Under the pieces are notes generated by a model, which saw only the letters and a list, made by a program, of their open reading frames with translations, was not told the origin of the DNA and did not search any database. From positions 244,697 to 308,696 of the forward strand of contig NZ_FOTY01000002.1 of assembly GCF_900114715.1 (NCBI RefSeq): DNA of 64,000 bases, read 5' to 3'. The position numbers and the translations under genes are program-made. Shown piece by piece: positions 27,085 through 37,657 of the stretch (the first letter of the stretch is position 1; every line of letters begins with the position of its first letter). This stretch comes from Salibacterium qingdaonense (GTDB taxonomy: Bacteria > Bacillota > Bacilli > Bacillales > Marinococcaceae).

Positions 27085-27339
27085 ATGCAAATCATAGGAA
27101 CTCTGCTGCTGAATGGGATGCAGATATATTCGTATCTCATCATTATTTACATCCTGTTGTCCTGGTTCCCCAACGCCCGGGAATCATCTATCGGAAAAAT
27201 ACTGGGGTCTGTCGTGGAACCGTATCTCGAACCATTCCGCCGCATTATACCGCCGCTCGGTATGATAGATATTTCGCCGATTGTTGCCATTGTAGCCCTG
27301 CATTTCGCAAGATTCGGTGTAATGGCGTTGTTTTTTTAG
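27085..27339 (+). CDS. ylmG: YggT-family membrane protein YlmG
   Basis: Protein of 84 residues with two membrane helices flanking the family motif EPYLEPFRRIIPPLGMIDISPIVA. Homologues lie beside sepF throughout Gram-positives and cyanobacteria, with proposed roles in division or membrane organisation. The ATG at 27085 is ten bases after AAAGGAG; an ATG at 27076 is too close to it. Confidence 0.9.
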   Translation: MQIIGTLLLNGMQIYSYLIIIYILLSWFPNARESSIGKILGSVVEPYLEPFRRIIPPLGMIDISPIVAIVALHFARFGVMALFF

Positions 27340-28131
27340 ATGATGCCGGTACTTGAACATTTCCGCAAAGAAGAGCATCCGTTTGTCGAGCAGGCGCTGG
27401 AATGGAAAAACACGGTCGAAACGATGTATCAGCGCAGACTGACCGGTTTTCTGAATCCAAGGGAACAAGATATTCTGGCTTCCATTGTCGGCCGGGATGA
27501 GGTCGTCTATTTATCTTTTTGGGGAGGGCAGGAACACTGTGAGCGGAAAAGAGCGCTCCTTTATCCGTTTTATGAAGAAATCAACGAGGGGGATTTTGAC
27601 ATCCACCTGTTTCAAATCACCTACCCGCAAAAGTTTGTGTCGCTTTCTCATCCTGATGTACTGGGGTCTTTGACAGGTCTGGGCCTCAAACGTGAGAAAT
27701 ACGGGGATATTGTGAAAGGCGATGGGATTTTTCATTTTACGGCCGCGGGTGACGTCTCGCTGTATATTGAGATGAATCTCGAACAGGTTGGCAAAGCTTC
27801 CGTACGAACCGAACTTCTCCCCCTTTCAGAGATGCTGCCGATGGAAGATCACTGGGAGGAAGTACATACGACGGTTTCCTCGCTGCGCCTGGATGTCATG
27901 GTTGCAGGCATGTATCAGCTCTCACGCAGCAAGGCTCTGCCTTTTATAGAAAAGGGCAGAGTGAAAGTCAACTGGAGAACCGAAGATAAGCCTTCTTTTA
28001 CTTTAGAGCCCGGGGATTATATCTCGGTACGGGGGAAAGGAAGAAGAAAATTCATCGACTCAGCAGGAGAAACAAAAAAGCAGCGGATCCGGATTACGTA
28101 CGGAACAAAAACAGATAACACAAACACGTAA
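27340..28131 (+). CDS. ylmH: S4-domain RNA-binding protein YlmH (ribosome quality control)
   Basis: Protein of 263 residues: an N-terminal YlmH-specific domain and a C-terminal S4 RNA-binding domain (about residues 183-247, LDVMVAGMYQLSRSKALPFIEKG). Recent work on B. subtilis and Staphylococcus places YlmH on free 50S subunits carrying peptidyl-tRNA, where it supports alanine tailing by RqcH, also encoded in this window. The ATG directly follows the ylmG stop with no ribosome site of its own, so translation is probably coupled. Confidence 0.92.
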   Translation: MMPVLEHFRKEEHPFVEQALEWKNTVETMYQRRLTGFLNPREQDILASIVGRDEVVYLSFWGGQEHCERKRALLYPFYEEINEGDFDIHLFQITYPQKFVSLSHPDVLGSLTGLGLKREKYGDIVKGDGIFHFTAAGDVSLYIEMNLEQVGKASVRTELLPLSEMLPMEDHWEEVHTTVSSLRLDVMVAGMYQLSRSKALPFIEKGRVKVNWRTEDKPSFTLEPGDYISVRGKGRRKFIDSAGETKKQRIRITYGTKTDNTNT

Positions 28132-28212
28132 AGCAGGAAAAAGACAGATGCTGTCGAAGATTATATCACAGGAAGACATAATTAACAGAAGGATAGCAGG
28201 AGGTGCGGTAGT

Positions 28213-28734
28213 TTGCCATTAACACCACTCGATATTCATAATAAAGAATTTACAAGAGGGTTCCGGGGTTATGATGAAGATGAAGTGAATGAGTTTCTCG
28301 ATCAGGTCATTAAAGATTATGAAAGTGTCATGCAGGAAAAAAATGAGCTGTTTACGAAAGTAAATGAACTGGAAGAAAGATTAGAGCATTTCTCCAACAT
28401 TGAAGAAACGTTGAACAAATCCATTCTGGTCGCGCAGGAGTCTGCTGAAGAAGTGAAGCGTAATGCCCAGAAAGAATCCCAGCTCATCATTAAGGAAGCC
28501 GAGAAAAATGCCGACCGCATCATAAATGATGCCCTGAATAAATCGAGAAAGATTGAACTTGAAATTGAAGAGCTGAAGAAACAGGCGTCCGTATACCGTA
28601 CTCGTTTCAAAATGCTCATCGAGGCCCAGCTTGAGATGCTGCATAACGAAGACTGGGATGAGGTAGTGGACACCGAAAATGAAGAAGAAAGCCGGGAAAG
28701 TGTACACACCGGGGAATCCAGACAGGTTGACTAA
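28213..28734 (+). CDS. divIVA: Pole and septum marker DivIVA
   Basis: Coiled-coil protein of 173 residues that senses negatively curved membrane. The N-terminal lipid-binding domain has the conserved PLDIHNKEFTRGFRGYDEDE with Phe17 and Arg18 in the membrane-inserting loop, and is followed by coiled coils at about 30-60 and 70-135. In Bacillus it positions MinJ/MinCD and chromosome anchoring proteins. The start is TTG at 28213 following AGGAGGTGCGG. The ileS promoter overlaps its stop codon. Confidence 0.95.
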   Translation: MPLTPLDIHNKEFTRGFRGYDEDEVNEFLDQVIKDYESVMQEKNELFTKVNELEERLEHFSNIEETLNKSILVAQESAEEVKRNAQKESQLIIKEAEKNADRIINDALNKSRKIELEIEELKKQASVYRTRFKMLIEAQLEMLHNEDWDEVVDTENEEESRESVHTGESRQVD

Positions 28735-28756
28735 AAGATCTCATCTGTTCTATACT
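28727..28756 (+). promoter_or_regulatory. SigA promoter of the ileS T-box operon
   Basis: TTGACT (28727-28732, overlapping the divIVA stop) and TATACT (28751-28756) are 18 bases apart, just upstream of the T-box leader. Confidence 0.75.
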
Positions 28757-28784
28757 TTTACAATAAAACAATAGTCATCTCAAC

Positions 28785-29026
28785 GAAGAAAGGGACGTGC
28801 CTGATGACAGAAACCGCTTGGTTCAGCGAACTGTGGATGGTGGGAGCACAGCAGCGGTCTCATTTATGGACATCACCCTGGAGTTCCCGCGCCGAATAAA
28901 GGAGGCGTGAGGCGGCTTTCGGCCGTTATACCGAATCAAGAGGATGATGGATGCTGAGATCCGTCATACAATCAGGGTGGTACCGCGGGCCTTCTCGTCC
29001 CTTTACAGGGGCGGGAAGGTTTTTTT
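28785..29026 (+). promoter_or_regulatory. T-box riboswitch controlling ileS (tRNA-Ile)
   Basis: The stretch between divIVA and ileS holds a complete T-box leader. The conserved T-box AGGGTGGTACCGCG lies at 28974-28987. The stem I apical motif GGATGGTG is at 28835-28842. The most likely specifier is ATC at 28872-28874 (isoleucine), inside GGACATCACC. The terminator pairs CCTTCTCGTCCC (28990-29001) with GGGGCGGGAAGG (29008-29019) before seven T residues. Uncharged tRNA-Ile should favour the antiterminator and switch on ileS. Confidence 0.93.
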
Positions 29027-29100
29027 GCACCGTTTTCTTAGAGAAGTACATGCTCCCAAATGGTTACAGGCGGCATGAGAATACAATAGGAGGATGAATC

Positions 29101-31878
29101 ATGAGCTATAAAGAAACATTATTAATGCCGAAGACAAAATTCCCGATGAAAGGAAACCTTCCCAATAAAGAGCCGGAACGACAGAAACAGTGGGAAGAGG
29201 AAAACATGTATGAAAAGGTTCAGGAACGGACGAAAGGACGGCCGCTCTTTGTACTTCATGACGGGCCGCCTTATGCAAACGGCGACATTCATATGGGCCA
29301 CGCTCTGAACAAAATACTAAAAGATATTATTGTACGGTATAAATCGATGAACGGGTACCATGCTCCTTATGTTCCCGGATGGGATACCCACGGCCTCCCT
29401 ATTGAAACGGCGCTGACAAAAAACAAAAAAGTGGACCGCAAAAAGATGTCGACGGCAGAATTCCGGAAAGCCTGCGAAGAATATGCGATGAATCAGCTCG
29501 ACCGGCAGCGCAGTCAGTTTAAGCGTCTCGGTGTGCGCGGGGACTGGGACAATCCTTATATCACCCTTAACAAAGAATACGAAGCCCGGCAGATTCAGGT
29601 TTTTGGAGAAATGGCGAAACGAGGATATATCTATAAAGGACAAAAACCTGTATTTTGGTCTCCTTCTTCAGAATCAGCACTGGCTGAAGCAGAAATTGAA
29701 TACCATGATAAAAAATCACCGTCCATTTATGCAGCATTTGATGTGAAAGACGGCGGCCGGGTTCTGGATGGAGATGAACAGTTTATAATCTGGACAACCA
29801 CTCCATGGACCATCCCGGCCAATCTGGCCGTAGCTGTTCATCCGGAGCTGGACTACGCCGTTGTACAGGTGCAGGAAGCGAAGTATATCGTTGCGCGTGA
29901 TCTCGTGGAAAATCTGGAAACGGAACTGGAGTGGGACAGCCCTCAGATTCTGCAGACAGTAAAGGGGAAAGAACTCGAGCATCTGACAGCAACGCATCCG
30001 ATATACGGCCGCGATTCCATCGTCATTCTCGGAGACCATGTGTCTCTTGATGCAGGAACGGGCTGCGTGCATACCGCTCCGGGACACGGGGAAGATGACT
30101 ACAGGATTGCCCAGCATTACGGTCTGGAAACTCTCTGTCCGGTAGATGACAAAGGGTACTTCACGGAAGAAGCACCTGGATTTGAAGGTGAATTCTACGA
30201 TCATGCCAATAAACCTATCACCGAAAAGCTTGATGAAGTTGGATCACTGCTGAAACTTACTTTCATTACGCATGCGTATCCCCACGATTGGCGTACAAAG
30301 AAGCCGGTTATATTCCGGGCGACCGCTCAGTGGTTCGCCTCCATTGAGGATGTACGCAGTGAACTGCTTGAAGCTGTAAACGGCGTGACATGGCTGCCTA
30401 AATGGGGAGAGACCCGTCTTTACAACATGGTCAGAGACCGCGGGGACTGGTGCATTTCCAGACAGCGTGCGTGGGGCGTGCCGATTCCGGTCTTTTATGA
30501 GGAAGACGGCACCGAAATTGTTACCGACGAAACGATTCAGCACGTATCCCGTTTGTTCCGGGAACACGGGTCGAATATCTGGTTTGAATGGGAGACAAAC
30601 GACCTCCTGCCGGACGGCTACACGTCGGAAAAAAGTCCAAACGGCGGGTTCACAAGAGAAATGGACATTATGGATGTCTGGTTTGACAGTGGTTCATCCC
30701 ATGAAGCGGTGCTCGAAGAACGGGAGGAACTAAAACGCCCTGCGGATGTTTATCTCGAGGGGTCCGATCAATACAGAGGCTGGTTCAACTCATCACTGAC
30801 GACCAGTGTGGCGACAAATGGTGCATCTCCCTACGATATGATCATCAGTCACGGTTTTGCTTTGGACGGCTACGGTCGGAAGATGAGTAAATCACTCGGT
30901 AACGTGATGGTGCCAAACGATATTATGAAGCAGCTTGGAGCTGACATTTTAAGGATGTGGACGGCTTCGGTCGACTATCAGGCGGATGTACGCATCTCAG
31001 ATGAGATACTGAAACAGGTCGCTGAAGTATACAGGAAAATGAGAAACACTTTCCGTTTTCTGCTCGGTAATCTCCAGGATTTTGATCCAGGCGCGAACCG
31101 TGTTCCTGAGGAAGAACTGTCCGAACTGGACCGCTACATGAAGCTCCGCCTGAATGACCTGGTGGAAAAAACCAAGCGTGGATACGATCAGTATGAATTT
31201 GCGCATGTGTATCACACTCTCCATAATTTCTGCACGATTGACTTAAGTTCCTTCTATATGGATATTGCCAAAGACACGCTTTATATCCGCCCGGAAAATG
31301 ATTCGTCGCGGCGTGCTTTCCAGACGGTCATGTATGACACGTTAGTTGCCCTTGTGCAGTTGTCAGCGCCCATCATGCCGCACACAGCTGATGAAGTGTG
31401 GGAGTATATTCCGGGAACAGAAGCGTCAACGCCGCAGCTGACGGATATGCCCGAACCTGTCAAAAAACAGGGGAACGAAGAACTGAGACGTAAATGGGAT
31501 ACCCTTATGGAAATCCGTGACGAGGTATTAAAGGCGCTGGAAGAGGCCAGAAACAACAAGGAAATCGGCAAGTCACTAACAGCCGCTGTTACCATTTATG
31601 CCGGAAATAATGTATATCCGTTTTTGTCAGAAGAAAACCTGGAACAACTGTTCATCGTTTCTAAAGCTCATCTTGCAGACGCAAAAGAAGCGGCGCCCGA
31701 TTCCGCCGAGCATTTCGAACATACCGCTGTTGAGGTGCATCCGGCTGAAGGTGAGACGTGTGAACGGTGCTGGACGGTGCGGACAGATGTCGGCAGCGAT
31801 CCGGATCACCCTGGTCTGTGCAGCAAGTGTGCCGATATTGTTAAAAATCATTACAGTCATGTCAATACAGCCGACTAA
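29101..31878 (+). CDS. ileS: Isoleucyl-tRNA synthetase IleS
   Basis: Class Ia aminoacyl-tRNA synthetase of 925 residues. The HIGH-type motif [15 protein letters not shown] is near residue 54 and the KMSKS loop near residue 594. The editing CP1 domain (about 200-400) contains [14 protein letters not shown] and [11 protein letters not shown]. The C-terminal zinc finger (CERCW near 886, CSKC near 907) is intact, the usual bacterial type. Expression is set by the T-box leader. B. subtilis has ylyA next; here lspA follows after 46 bases. Confidence 0.97.
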   Translation: MSYKETLLMPKTKFPMKGNLPNKEPERQKQWEEENMYEKVQERTKGRPLFVLHDGPPYANGDIHMGHALNKILKDIIVRYKSMNGYHAPYVPGWDTHGLPIETALTKNKKVDRKKMSTAEFRKACEEYAMNQLDRQRSQFKRLGVRGDWDNPYITLNKEYEARQIQVFGEMAKRGYIYKGQKPVFWSPSSESALAEAEIEYHDKKSPSIYAAFDVKDGGRVLDGDEQFIIWTTTPWTIPANLAVAVHPELDYAVVQVQEAKYIVARDLVENLETELEWDSPQILQTVKGKELEHLTATHPIYGRDSIVILGDHVSLDAGTGCVHTAPGHGEDDYRIAQHYGLETLCPVDDKGYFTEEAPGFEGEFYDHANKPITEKLDEVGSLLKLTFITHAYPHDWRTKKPVIFRATAQWFASIEDVRSELLEAVNGVTWLPKWGETRLYNMVRDRGDWCISRQRAWGVPIPVFYEEDGTEIVTDETIQHVSRLFREHGSNIWFEWETNDLLPDGYTSEKSPNGGFTREMDIMDVWFDSGSSHEAVLEEREELKRPADVYLEGSDQYRGWFNSSLTTSVATNGASPYDMIISHGFALDGYGRKMSKSLGNVMVPNDIMKQLGADILRMWTASVDYQADVRISDEILKQVAEVYRKMRNTFRFLLGNLQDFDPGANRVPEEELSELDRYMKLRLNDLVEKTKRGYDQYEFAHVYHTLHNFCTIDLSSFYMDIAKDTLYIRPENDSSRRAFQTVMYDTLVALVQLSAPIMPHTADEVWEYIPGTEASTPQLTDMPEPVKKQGNEELRRKWDTLMEIRDEVLKALEEARNNKEIGKSLTAAVTIYAGNNVYPFLSEENLEQLFIVSKAHLADAKEAAPDSAEHFEHTAVEVHPAEGETCERCWTVRTDVGSDPDHPGLCSKCADIVKNHYSHVNTAD

Positions 31879-31924
31879 TGTTTCGGCCGCATGCGGCTGA
31901 AGAAAAGCAGGTGTTCCAATAAAT

Positions 31925-32407
31925 ATGAAAAAGTTGTTATATTATGGACTGGCGCTGTTTACCATTGCGGTCGACCAGCTGATGAAATGGCTTATCGTTC
32001 AGTATATGGATGTGGCAGAAAGTATAGAGGTTATTCAGGGGTTTTTCTATTTGACATCCCACCGTAACTCAGGAGCTGCTTTTGGCATGCTTCAGGGACA
32101 GATGTGGCTGTTTTACATCGTAACGGTGATTGTGGCTGTTTTCATCATCTATTATCTGCACCGGTACGGCATGCAGAGTAAATGGTACGGCATTCCCCTG
32201 GCGCTTATTCTCGGAGGAGCGCTCGGTAACTTTATTGACCGGGTGCTTTTCGGGGAAGTGGTGGACTTCTTTAATGTCTACATTTTCTCGTACAATTATC
32301 CGATATTTAATATCGCTGACTCCGCTCTTGTCACCGGGGTGTTCATGCTCATCGTGAAAATGGCGGCAGATGACTGGAAAGAAAAGAGGAAAGAAAAACA
32401 TGGATAA
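31925..32407 (+). CDS. lspA: Lipoprotein signal peptidase LspA
   Basis: Type II signal peptidase of 160 residues with four membrane segments. It cleaves the signal peptide of diacylated prolipoproteins. The two catalytic aspartates lie in GNFIDRVLFGEVVDFF (near residue 105) and FNIADSALVTGV (near residue 130); the conserved N-terminal Asp motif is AVDQLMKW. Its end overlaps the next gene by eight bases. Confidence 0.96.
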   Translation: MKKLLYYGLALFTIAVDQLMKWLIVQYMDVAESIEVIQGFFYLTSHRNSGAAFGMLQGQMWLFYIVTVIVAVFIIYYLHRYGMQSKWYGIPLALILGGALGNFIDRVLFGEVVDFFNVYIFSYNYPIFNIADSALVTGVFMLIVKMAADDWKEKRKEKHG

Positions 32408-33317
32408 TTATCACACATGGCAGGTAACAAAGGAAGACGCCGGAACCCGGATTGACAAATTTCTGGCCGGATCCGGCAGTGGCTGGTCAAGAACGAAAGT
32501 ACAGCAGTGGGCCGGCGAAGAGAAGATTCTTGTCAATCAAAACGTTGTGAAAAGCAATTATATTCTCCGGGACGGCGATAAGGTGGAAGTCAATGAAAAA
32601 GAAGAAGAAGAGAATCCGCTGCTTCCGGAATCACTGCCGCTTGATATTTATCATGAAGATGAAGATATCATCGTTATCAATAAGCCAAAAGGTATGGTCG
32701 TTCATCCAGCTCCGGGTCATCGTGGCGGCACTCTTGTAAATGCTTTGCTTCATCACTGCACGACGTTATCTTCTGTAAATGGCGAAGAGAGGCCGGGTAT
32801 TGTCCACCGTCTTGACAAGGATACGTCGGGACTTATGGTCTGCGCTAAAAATGACAACGCTCATCTGCACCTTGCCGCTCAGCTTCAGGAAAAGCAGATG
32901 AAGCGGGTGTATCAAGCGATTGTGCACGGGAGTATTGTGCATGACACCGGGGTCATTGAAGCTCCTATCGGGAGGGATACCGGTGATCGTCAAAGAATGG
33001 CGGTTACAGATTATCATTCCAAAGATGCGGTCACTCACTTCCGGGTGATGGAGCGTTTCGAGGAGTTTACCATGGTGGAGTGCCGTCTTGAAACCGGAAG
33101 AACGCATCAGATCAGGGTTCACTTCTCCTATATTGGTCACCCGGCTGCAGGAGATCCAAAATATACCCGGAAAAAAACGACCGGCCTCAGCAGTCAGGCT
33201 CTCCATGCTTCAGGCCTTTCTCTGATTCATCCGGTGCATGAAGAATGGATGAACTGGGAAGCACCACTTCCTGAAGAAATGAACGTAATGCTTGAAGATC
33301 TTCGAAAAAAGGATTGA
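32400..33317 (+). CDS. ylyB: RluD-family 23S rRNA pseudouridine synthase YlyB
   Basis: Protein of 305 residues with an N-terminal S4 domain (about 14-75) and an RluA/RluD catalytic domain with the signature RPGIVHRLDKDTSGLMV near residue 135 holding the catalytic Asp. RluD makes pseudouridines in helix 69 of 23S rRNA; exact targets here are inferred. The pyr operon -35 box overlaps its stop codon. Confidence 0.92.
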   Translation: MDNYHTWQVTKEDAGTRIDKFLAGSGSGWSRTKVQQWAGEEKILVNQNVVKSNYILRDGDKVEVNEKEEEENPLLPESLPLDIYHEDEDIIVINKPKGMVVHPAPGHRGGTLVNALLHHCTTLSSVNGEERPGIVHRLDKDTSGLMVCAKNDNAHLHLAAQLQEKQMKRVYQAIVHGSIVHDTGVIEAPIGRDTGDRQRMAVTDYHSKDAVTHFRVMERFEEFTMVECRLETGRTHQIRVHFSYIGHPAAGDPKYTRKKTTGLSSQALHASGLSLIHPVHEEWMNWEAPLPEEMNVMLEDLRKKD

Positions 33318-33342
33318 CCCTGAAAGCATAATCTGACATAAT
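33314..33342 (+). promoter_or_regulatory. SigA promoter of the pyr operon
   Basis: TTGACC (33314-33319) and CATAAT (33337-33342) are 17 bases apart, directly upstream of the first PyrR attenuator. Confidence 0.75.
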
Positions 33343-33369
33343 CTATACAAACGATATGAAAGTCCTTTA

Positions 33370-33483
33370 AAGACAGTCCTGTGAGGCTGGGAAGGAAACG
33401 GCTGCCACCCCCTTTTTTAACAGGGGTGGTGTATCAAAAACGGTCGAACATCCTCTCACCTAAACGGGCGGGAGGATTTTTTT
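33370..33483 (+). promoter_or_regulatory. PyrR attenuator 1 (pyr leader)
   Basis: The PyrR-binding loop AGTCCTGTGAGGCT is at 33375-33388, within the anti-antiterminator. The terminator pairs ATCCTCTC (33450-33457) with GGGAGGAT (33470-33477) before a T tract. PyrR with bound UMP should stabilise the binding loop and so allow termination when pyrimidines are plentiful. Confidence 0.9.
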
Positions 33484-33522
33484 ATGACAAAATGTTTCGG
33501 AAGAAAAAAGGTTGTGGGATGA

Positions 33523-34071
<549 letters not shown>

Positions 34072-34079
34072 ACCCGCTT

Positions 34080-34184
34080 TAAATCAGTCCAGTGAGGCTG
34101 AAAAGGGGTATAAATGGAGCAGGAGAGACGTGTCTTCCTGCCTCCTGTTTGTACCTCTTTGCCTGACGGGCAAAGATTTTTTTT
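34080..34184 (+). promoter_or_regulatory. PyrR attenuator 2 (between pyrR and pyrP)
   Basis: The PyrR-binding loop AGTCCAGTGAGGCT is at 34086-34099. The terminator pairs CTTTGCC (34157-34163) with GGCAAAG (34169-34175), followed by a T-rich tract to 34184. Confidence 0.9.
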
Positions 34185-34225
34185 GCTCATTGAAGAGAAC
34201 ACCACCAGAACAGGAGAGATGACAA

Positions 34226-35560
34226 ATGGAAGACACCCAGGTGAAATTGAAAAAAAACGACATACCAAAATGGAACAAATGGCTTATTCTGAGCATGCAG
34301 CATTTATTCGCCATGTTCGGCGCCACTATTCTCGTTCCGGCGTTGACGGGCCTCAGCCCGGCTGTTGCGCTCCTTTCGAGTGGACTTGGAACCCTCGTTT
34401 ACCTGATTATCACCAAAGGGCAGATTCCTGCGTATCTGGGATCATCGTTTGCCTTTATTATGCCCGTCACATCTGCCATGGCTCTCGGGGGTCCGGAAGG
34501 AGTCATGATTGGGACATTCGCAGCCGGTGTTGTCTACAGTATTACGGCGCTGCTTATAAAAAAGACAGGCGTACAGTGGCTGATGAATCTGCTTCCGCCC
34601 GTTGTCACCGGACCGGTCATTATGGTCATCGGGCTTGGCCTTGCCGGAACAGCAGTGGAGATGGCGATGAACTTTGATGATCAGAGCGGGCAGTACGTAC
34701 AACCGGCCCTTCATTTCAGCATTGCTCTGGCGACCCTTGCTATAACGATTCTCGTTTCTGTTTTTATCAGAGGGTTTCTGAATCTCATTCCGATTCTTAT
34801 AGGACTGACGGGAGGCTACGCGATTGCACTTCAAGCCGGGATCGTGGATATGAGCGGGATCGCACGGGCAGCCTGGTTCCGGGTTCCGGATCTGGTTGTT
34901 CCTTTTATAGGTTTTGAACCGCAGTGGTCGTGGAACATTATTTTCCTCATGACACCGATTGCGATTGTGACGCTGGCTGAACATATCGGCGACCAGCTTG
35001 TCCTAAGCAAAGTCGCCGGCGAAAATTACGTAAAAAAACCCGGGCTGCACCGCTCCATCATGGGAGACGGAGCAGCGACGATCGTGGCTTCTCTGATCGG
35101 AGGACCGCCGAATACAACGTACGGTGAAAATATTGGCGTCCTCGCGATCACGAGGGTTTTCAGTGTGTACGTTATTGGAGGTGCAGCGGTTCTTGCTATC
35201 ATATTTGGATTTATCGGGAAAGTGGAGGCCTTAATAGCGAGTATCCCGGGTGCGGTGATGGGCGGGGTATCCATCCTGCTGTTTGGCATTATAGCCTCGT
35301 CCGGTCTTCGGATGCTCATAGACAATAAAATTGACCTTGGTGTAAGACGAAATCTGATCATCGTCTCTGTCATACTCGTTATCGGTATAGGAGGTGCTTT
35401 CATCGAGATTGGTGAGAACCTTGAAATTTCGGGGATGGCCCTTGCAGCGATAACCGGTATTATTCTAAACGCAGTTCTGCCTGGAAAACAATACGGATTC
35501 GGTAACGGTGCCATGTTTGAATCCCTTGAGGAGAGCATGAAAGAAGACGACGCCGCCTGA
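34226..35560 (+). CDS. pyrP: Uracil permease PyrP
   Basis: NCS2-family nucleobase transporter of 444 residues with 12-14 membrane segments. Family features include QHLFAMFGATILVPALTG near residue 20, ALAEHIGDQ-like LAEHIGDQLVLSKVAG near residue 252 and GGPPNTTYGENIGVLAITR near residue 292. It imports uracil for salvage, consistent with its place behind a PyrR attenuator. The start follows GGAGAGATGAC. Confidence 0.94.
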   Translation: MEDTQVKLKKNDIPKWNKWLILSMQHLFAMFGATILVPALTGLSPAVALLSSGLGTLVYLIITKGQIPAYLGSSFAFIMPVTSAMALGGPEGVMIGTFAAGVVYSITALLIKKTGVQWLMNLLPPVVTGPVIMVIGLGLAGTAVEMAMNFDDQSGQYVQPALHFSIALATLAITILVSVFIRGFLNLIPILIGLTGGYAIALQAGIVDMSGIARAAWFRVPDLVVPFIGFEPQWSWNIIFLMTPIAIVTLAEHIGDQLVLSKVAGENYVKKPGLHRSIMGDGAATIVASLIGGPPNTTYGENIGVLAITRVFSVYVIGGAAVLAIIFGFIGKVEALIASIPGAVMGGVSILLFGIIASSGLRMLIDNKIDLGVRRNLIIVSVILVIGIGGAFIEIGENLEISGMALAAITGIILNAVLPGKQYGFGNGAMFESLEESMKEDDAA

Positions 35561-35614
35561 CTTACTCATAATGCCCCGCGTTCTCCAGAAACGAAAAAGA
35601 AGGAGGAACAGCCG

Positions 35615-36559
35615 ATGATTCGAATGGATGCTGAGGACAAAACGAAAACAAACAGCGGCCCGGCGCACGTGCTGACGATGGAAGACTGGGATGTGAGTGC
35701 CATTCATGCACTGCTTGAAAAAGCCCAGTATTTTGCCGACAACCCGGAAAAACTGCCGCTGCAGCGCTTATACGCCGCCAACCTCTTTTTTGAACCAAGC
35801 ACCCGTACGAAAATAAGTTTTGAAGCGGCGGAGCGGAACCTCGGTCTGGATCTGCTCCATTTCGAAGCGGATACATCCAGTGTCATCAAAGGAGAAAGCC
35901 TGTATGATACCGTGAAGACCCTGGAAAGTATCGGAGCGGATGTTGTGGTGATCCGTCACGGCCGGGAGCGTTTTTTTGATGAACTTCGCGGACACGTCAA
36001 CATACCGATCATTAATGGAGGCGACGGCTGCGGCCACCATCCGACTCAGTCTTTTCTGGACCTGCTTACAATCCGCCAGGAATTCGGCACCTTCACCAAT
36101 GTGAATATCGTCATTGCCGGAGATATTTATCACAGCCGTGTAGCACGTTCGAACCTGGAGGTACTTGAAAGACTTGGGGCGAACGTGTATGTGAGCGGTC
36201 CGAAAGAATGGATGAGTGACGAGCTTCTCCAGCGGTATCTGCCGATGGATGAAGCCGTGGAAGCCGCTGATGTCATGATGATGCTTCGTATTCAGCATGA
36301 ACGTCATACAGTCAAGATGGTTGCAGGTCCCGATGAATACCACAAACGGTTCGGTTTGAATGAAGAGAAAGCGGCACGCATGAAACCAGGCGCTGTTATC
36401 ATGCACCCGGCACCGGTCAACCGTAATGTGGAACTTGCGGATGCATTGGTGGAATCCGGCAGGTCCAGGATTTTTAAGCAGATGAAAAACGGAGTGTTTG
36501 TGAGGATGGCAGTGCTGCATTACGTACTGGAAAAACAGAAAGGATGGCTTGATCAATGA
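35615..36559 (+). CDS. pyrB: Aspartate carbamoyltransferase catalytic subunit PyrB
   Basis: Joins carbamoyl phosphate to aspartate in the second step of pyrimidine synthesis (314 residues). The carbamoyl phosphate motif FFEPSTRTKISFE is near residue 53 and HPTQSFLDLLTI near residue 138. The N-terminus is about ten residues longer than in B. subtilis, but the ATG at 35615 has a strong site (AAGGAGGAACAGCC). The 54-base gap from pyrP contains no attenuator. Its stop overlaps the pyrAA start (ATGA), leaving no room for pyrC. Confidence 0.96.
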   Translation: MIRMDAEDKTKTNSGPAHVLTMEDWDVSAIHALLEKAQYFADNPEKLPLQRLYAANLFFEPSTRTKISFEAAERNLGLDLLHFEADTSSVIKGESLYDTVKTLESIGADVVVIRHGRERFFDELRGHVNIPIINGGDGCGHHPTQSFLDLLTIRQEFGTFTNVNIVIAGDIYHSRVARSNLEVLERLGANVYVSGPKEWMSDELLQRYLPMDEAVEAADVMMMLRIQHERHTVKMVAGPDEYHKRFGLNEEKAARMKPGAVIMHPAPVNRNVELADALVESGRSRIFKQMKNGVFVRMAVLHYVLEKQKGWLDQ

Positions 36560-37644
36560 AACGAAAGCTGATGCTTGAAAACGGAAGCGTATTTACAGGA
36601 GAGGCGCTCGGAAGTACGCGCCCAACAGCAGGGGAAGTAGTGTTTAACACAAGCATGACAGGGTATCAGGAAATATTATCCGACCCTTCCTACTGTGATC
36701 AAATTGTTACTCTGACCTATCCTTTAATCGGTAACTACGGTATTAACCGTGATGATTTTGAAACACTCCACCCGGCAGCAGGCGGTTTAATTGTAAAAGA
36801 ATCCGCTCATCACCCAAGCAATTTCCGGAGCGCTGCCCATCTTGATGACTGGTTAAAAGATAAAGATATCCCTGCACTGTCCGGGATTGACACCCGGATG
36901 CTGACGCGCATCATCCGCGAACACGGCACACTCTATGGTCGGATGTTCAACGTCGAAGAGGATGAAAAAGAGATATTGGAAGAACTCCGTGCGCTGCAGC
37001 CGACACGCAATAAAGTGAAAAAAGTGTCGACCCGCGCGGCCTATCATGCACCCGGAACCGGCCGCCGCGTTGTTCTGATGGACTACGGGGCAAAACACGG
37101 CATCAGCCGCAACCTGATTCAACGGGGATGTGACGTGTTTGTTATGCCTTATGACACGCCGGCCAAAGATATTTTTGAATTGAATCCGGACGGCATCATG
37201 CTGAGTAACGGCCCCGGTGACCCCGAAGATGTGCCGGAAGCTGTTGAAACGCTGAAAGCTGTACTCGGCCATATTCCGATTTTCGGCATCTGCCTCGGTC
37301 ATCAGCTTCTCAGTCTGGCCTGCGGCGCCTCTTCATCAAAACTGACATTCGGTCACCGCGGAGCCAATCATCCTGTAAAAGATGTACGGACCGGACGGGT
37401 CGATATGACTTCCCAGAACCATGGGTACACGATTGACAGACAATCTCTGATGGGCACAGACCTGCAGTTGACTCATGTCAATGTGAACGATGGAACCGTG
37501 GAAGGTATTGTGCATAATGAATATCCTGCTTTCAGTGTGCAGTATCATCCGGAAGCGTCACCTGGTCCCGAGGACTCAAATAACCTGTTTGATGAGTTTA
37601 TGAAGATGATGGACAAAGAAAAAGCAGCGACATCTTTCGTATAA
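36556..37644 (+). CDS. pyrAA: Carbamoyl phosphate synthase small (glutaminase) subunit
   Basis: Class I glutamine amidotransferase subunit of 362 residues that supplies ammonia to the large subunit. The N-terminal CarA domain has [15 protein letters not shown] near residue 28; the amidotransferase domain has [15 protein letters not shown] near residue 242 with the nucleophilic Cys, and [14 protein letters not shown] near residue 330 with the catalytic His and Glu. It overlaps pyrB by four bases. Confidence 0.96.
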   Translation: MKRKLMLENGSVFTGEALGSTRPTAGEVVFNTSMTGYQEILSDPSYCDQIVTLTYPLIGNYGINRDDFETLHPAAGGLIVKESAHHPSNFRSAAHLDDWLKDKDIPALSGIDTRMLTRIIREHGTLYGRMFNVEEDEKEILEELRALQPTRNKVKKVSTRAAYHAPGTGRRVVLMDYGAKHGISRNLIQRGCDVFVMPYDTPAKDIFELNPDGIMLSNGPGDPEDVPEAVETLKAVLGHIPIFGICLGHQLLSLACGASSSKLTFGHRGANHPVKDVRTGRVDMTSQNHGYTIDRQSLMGTDLQLTHVNVNDGTVEGIVHNEYPAFSVQYHPEASPGPEDSNNLFDEFMKMMDKEKAATSFV

Positions 37645-37657
37645 AGGGGAGAGAGAC

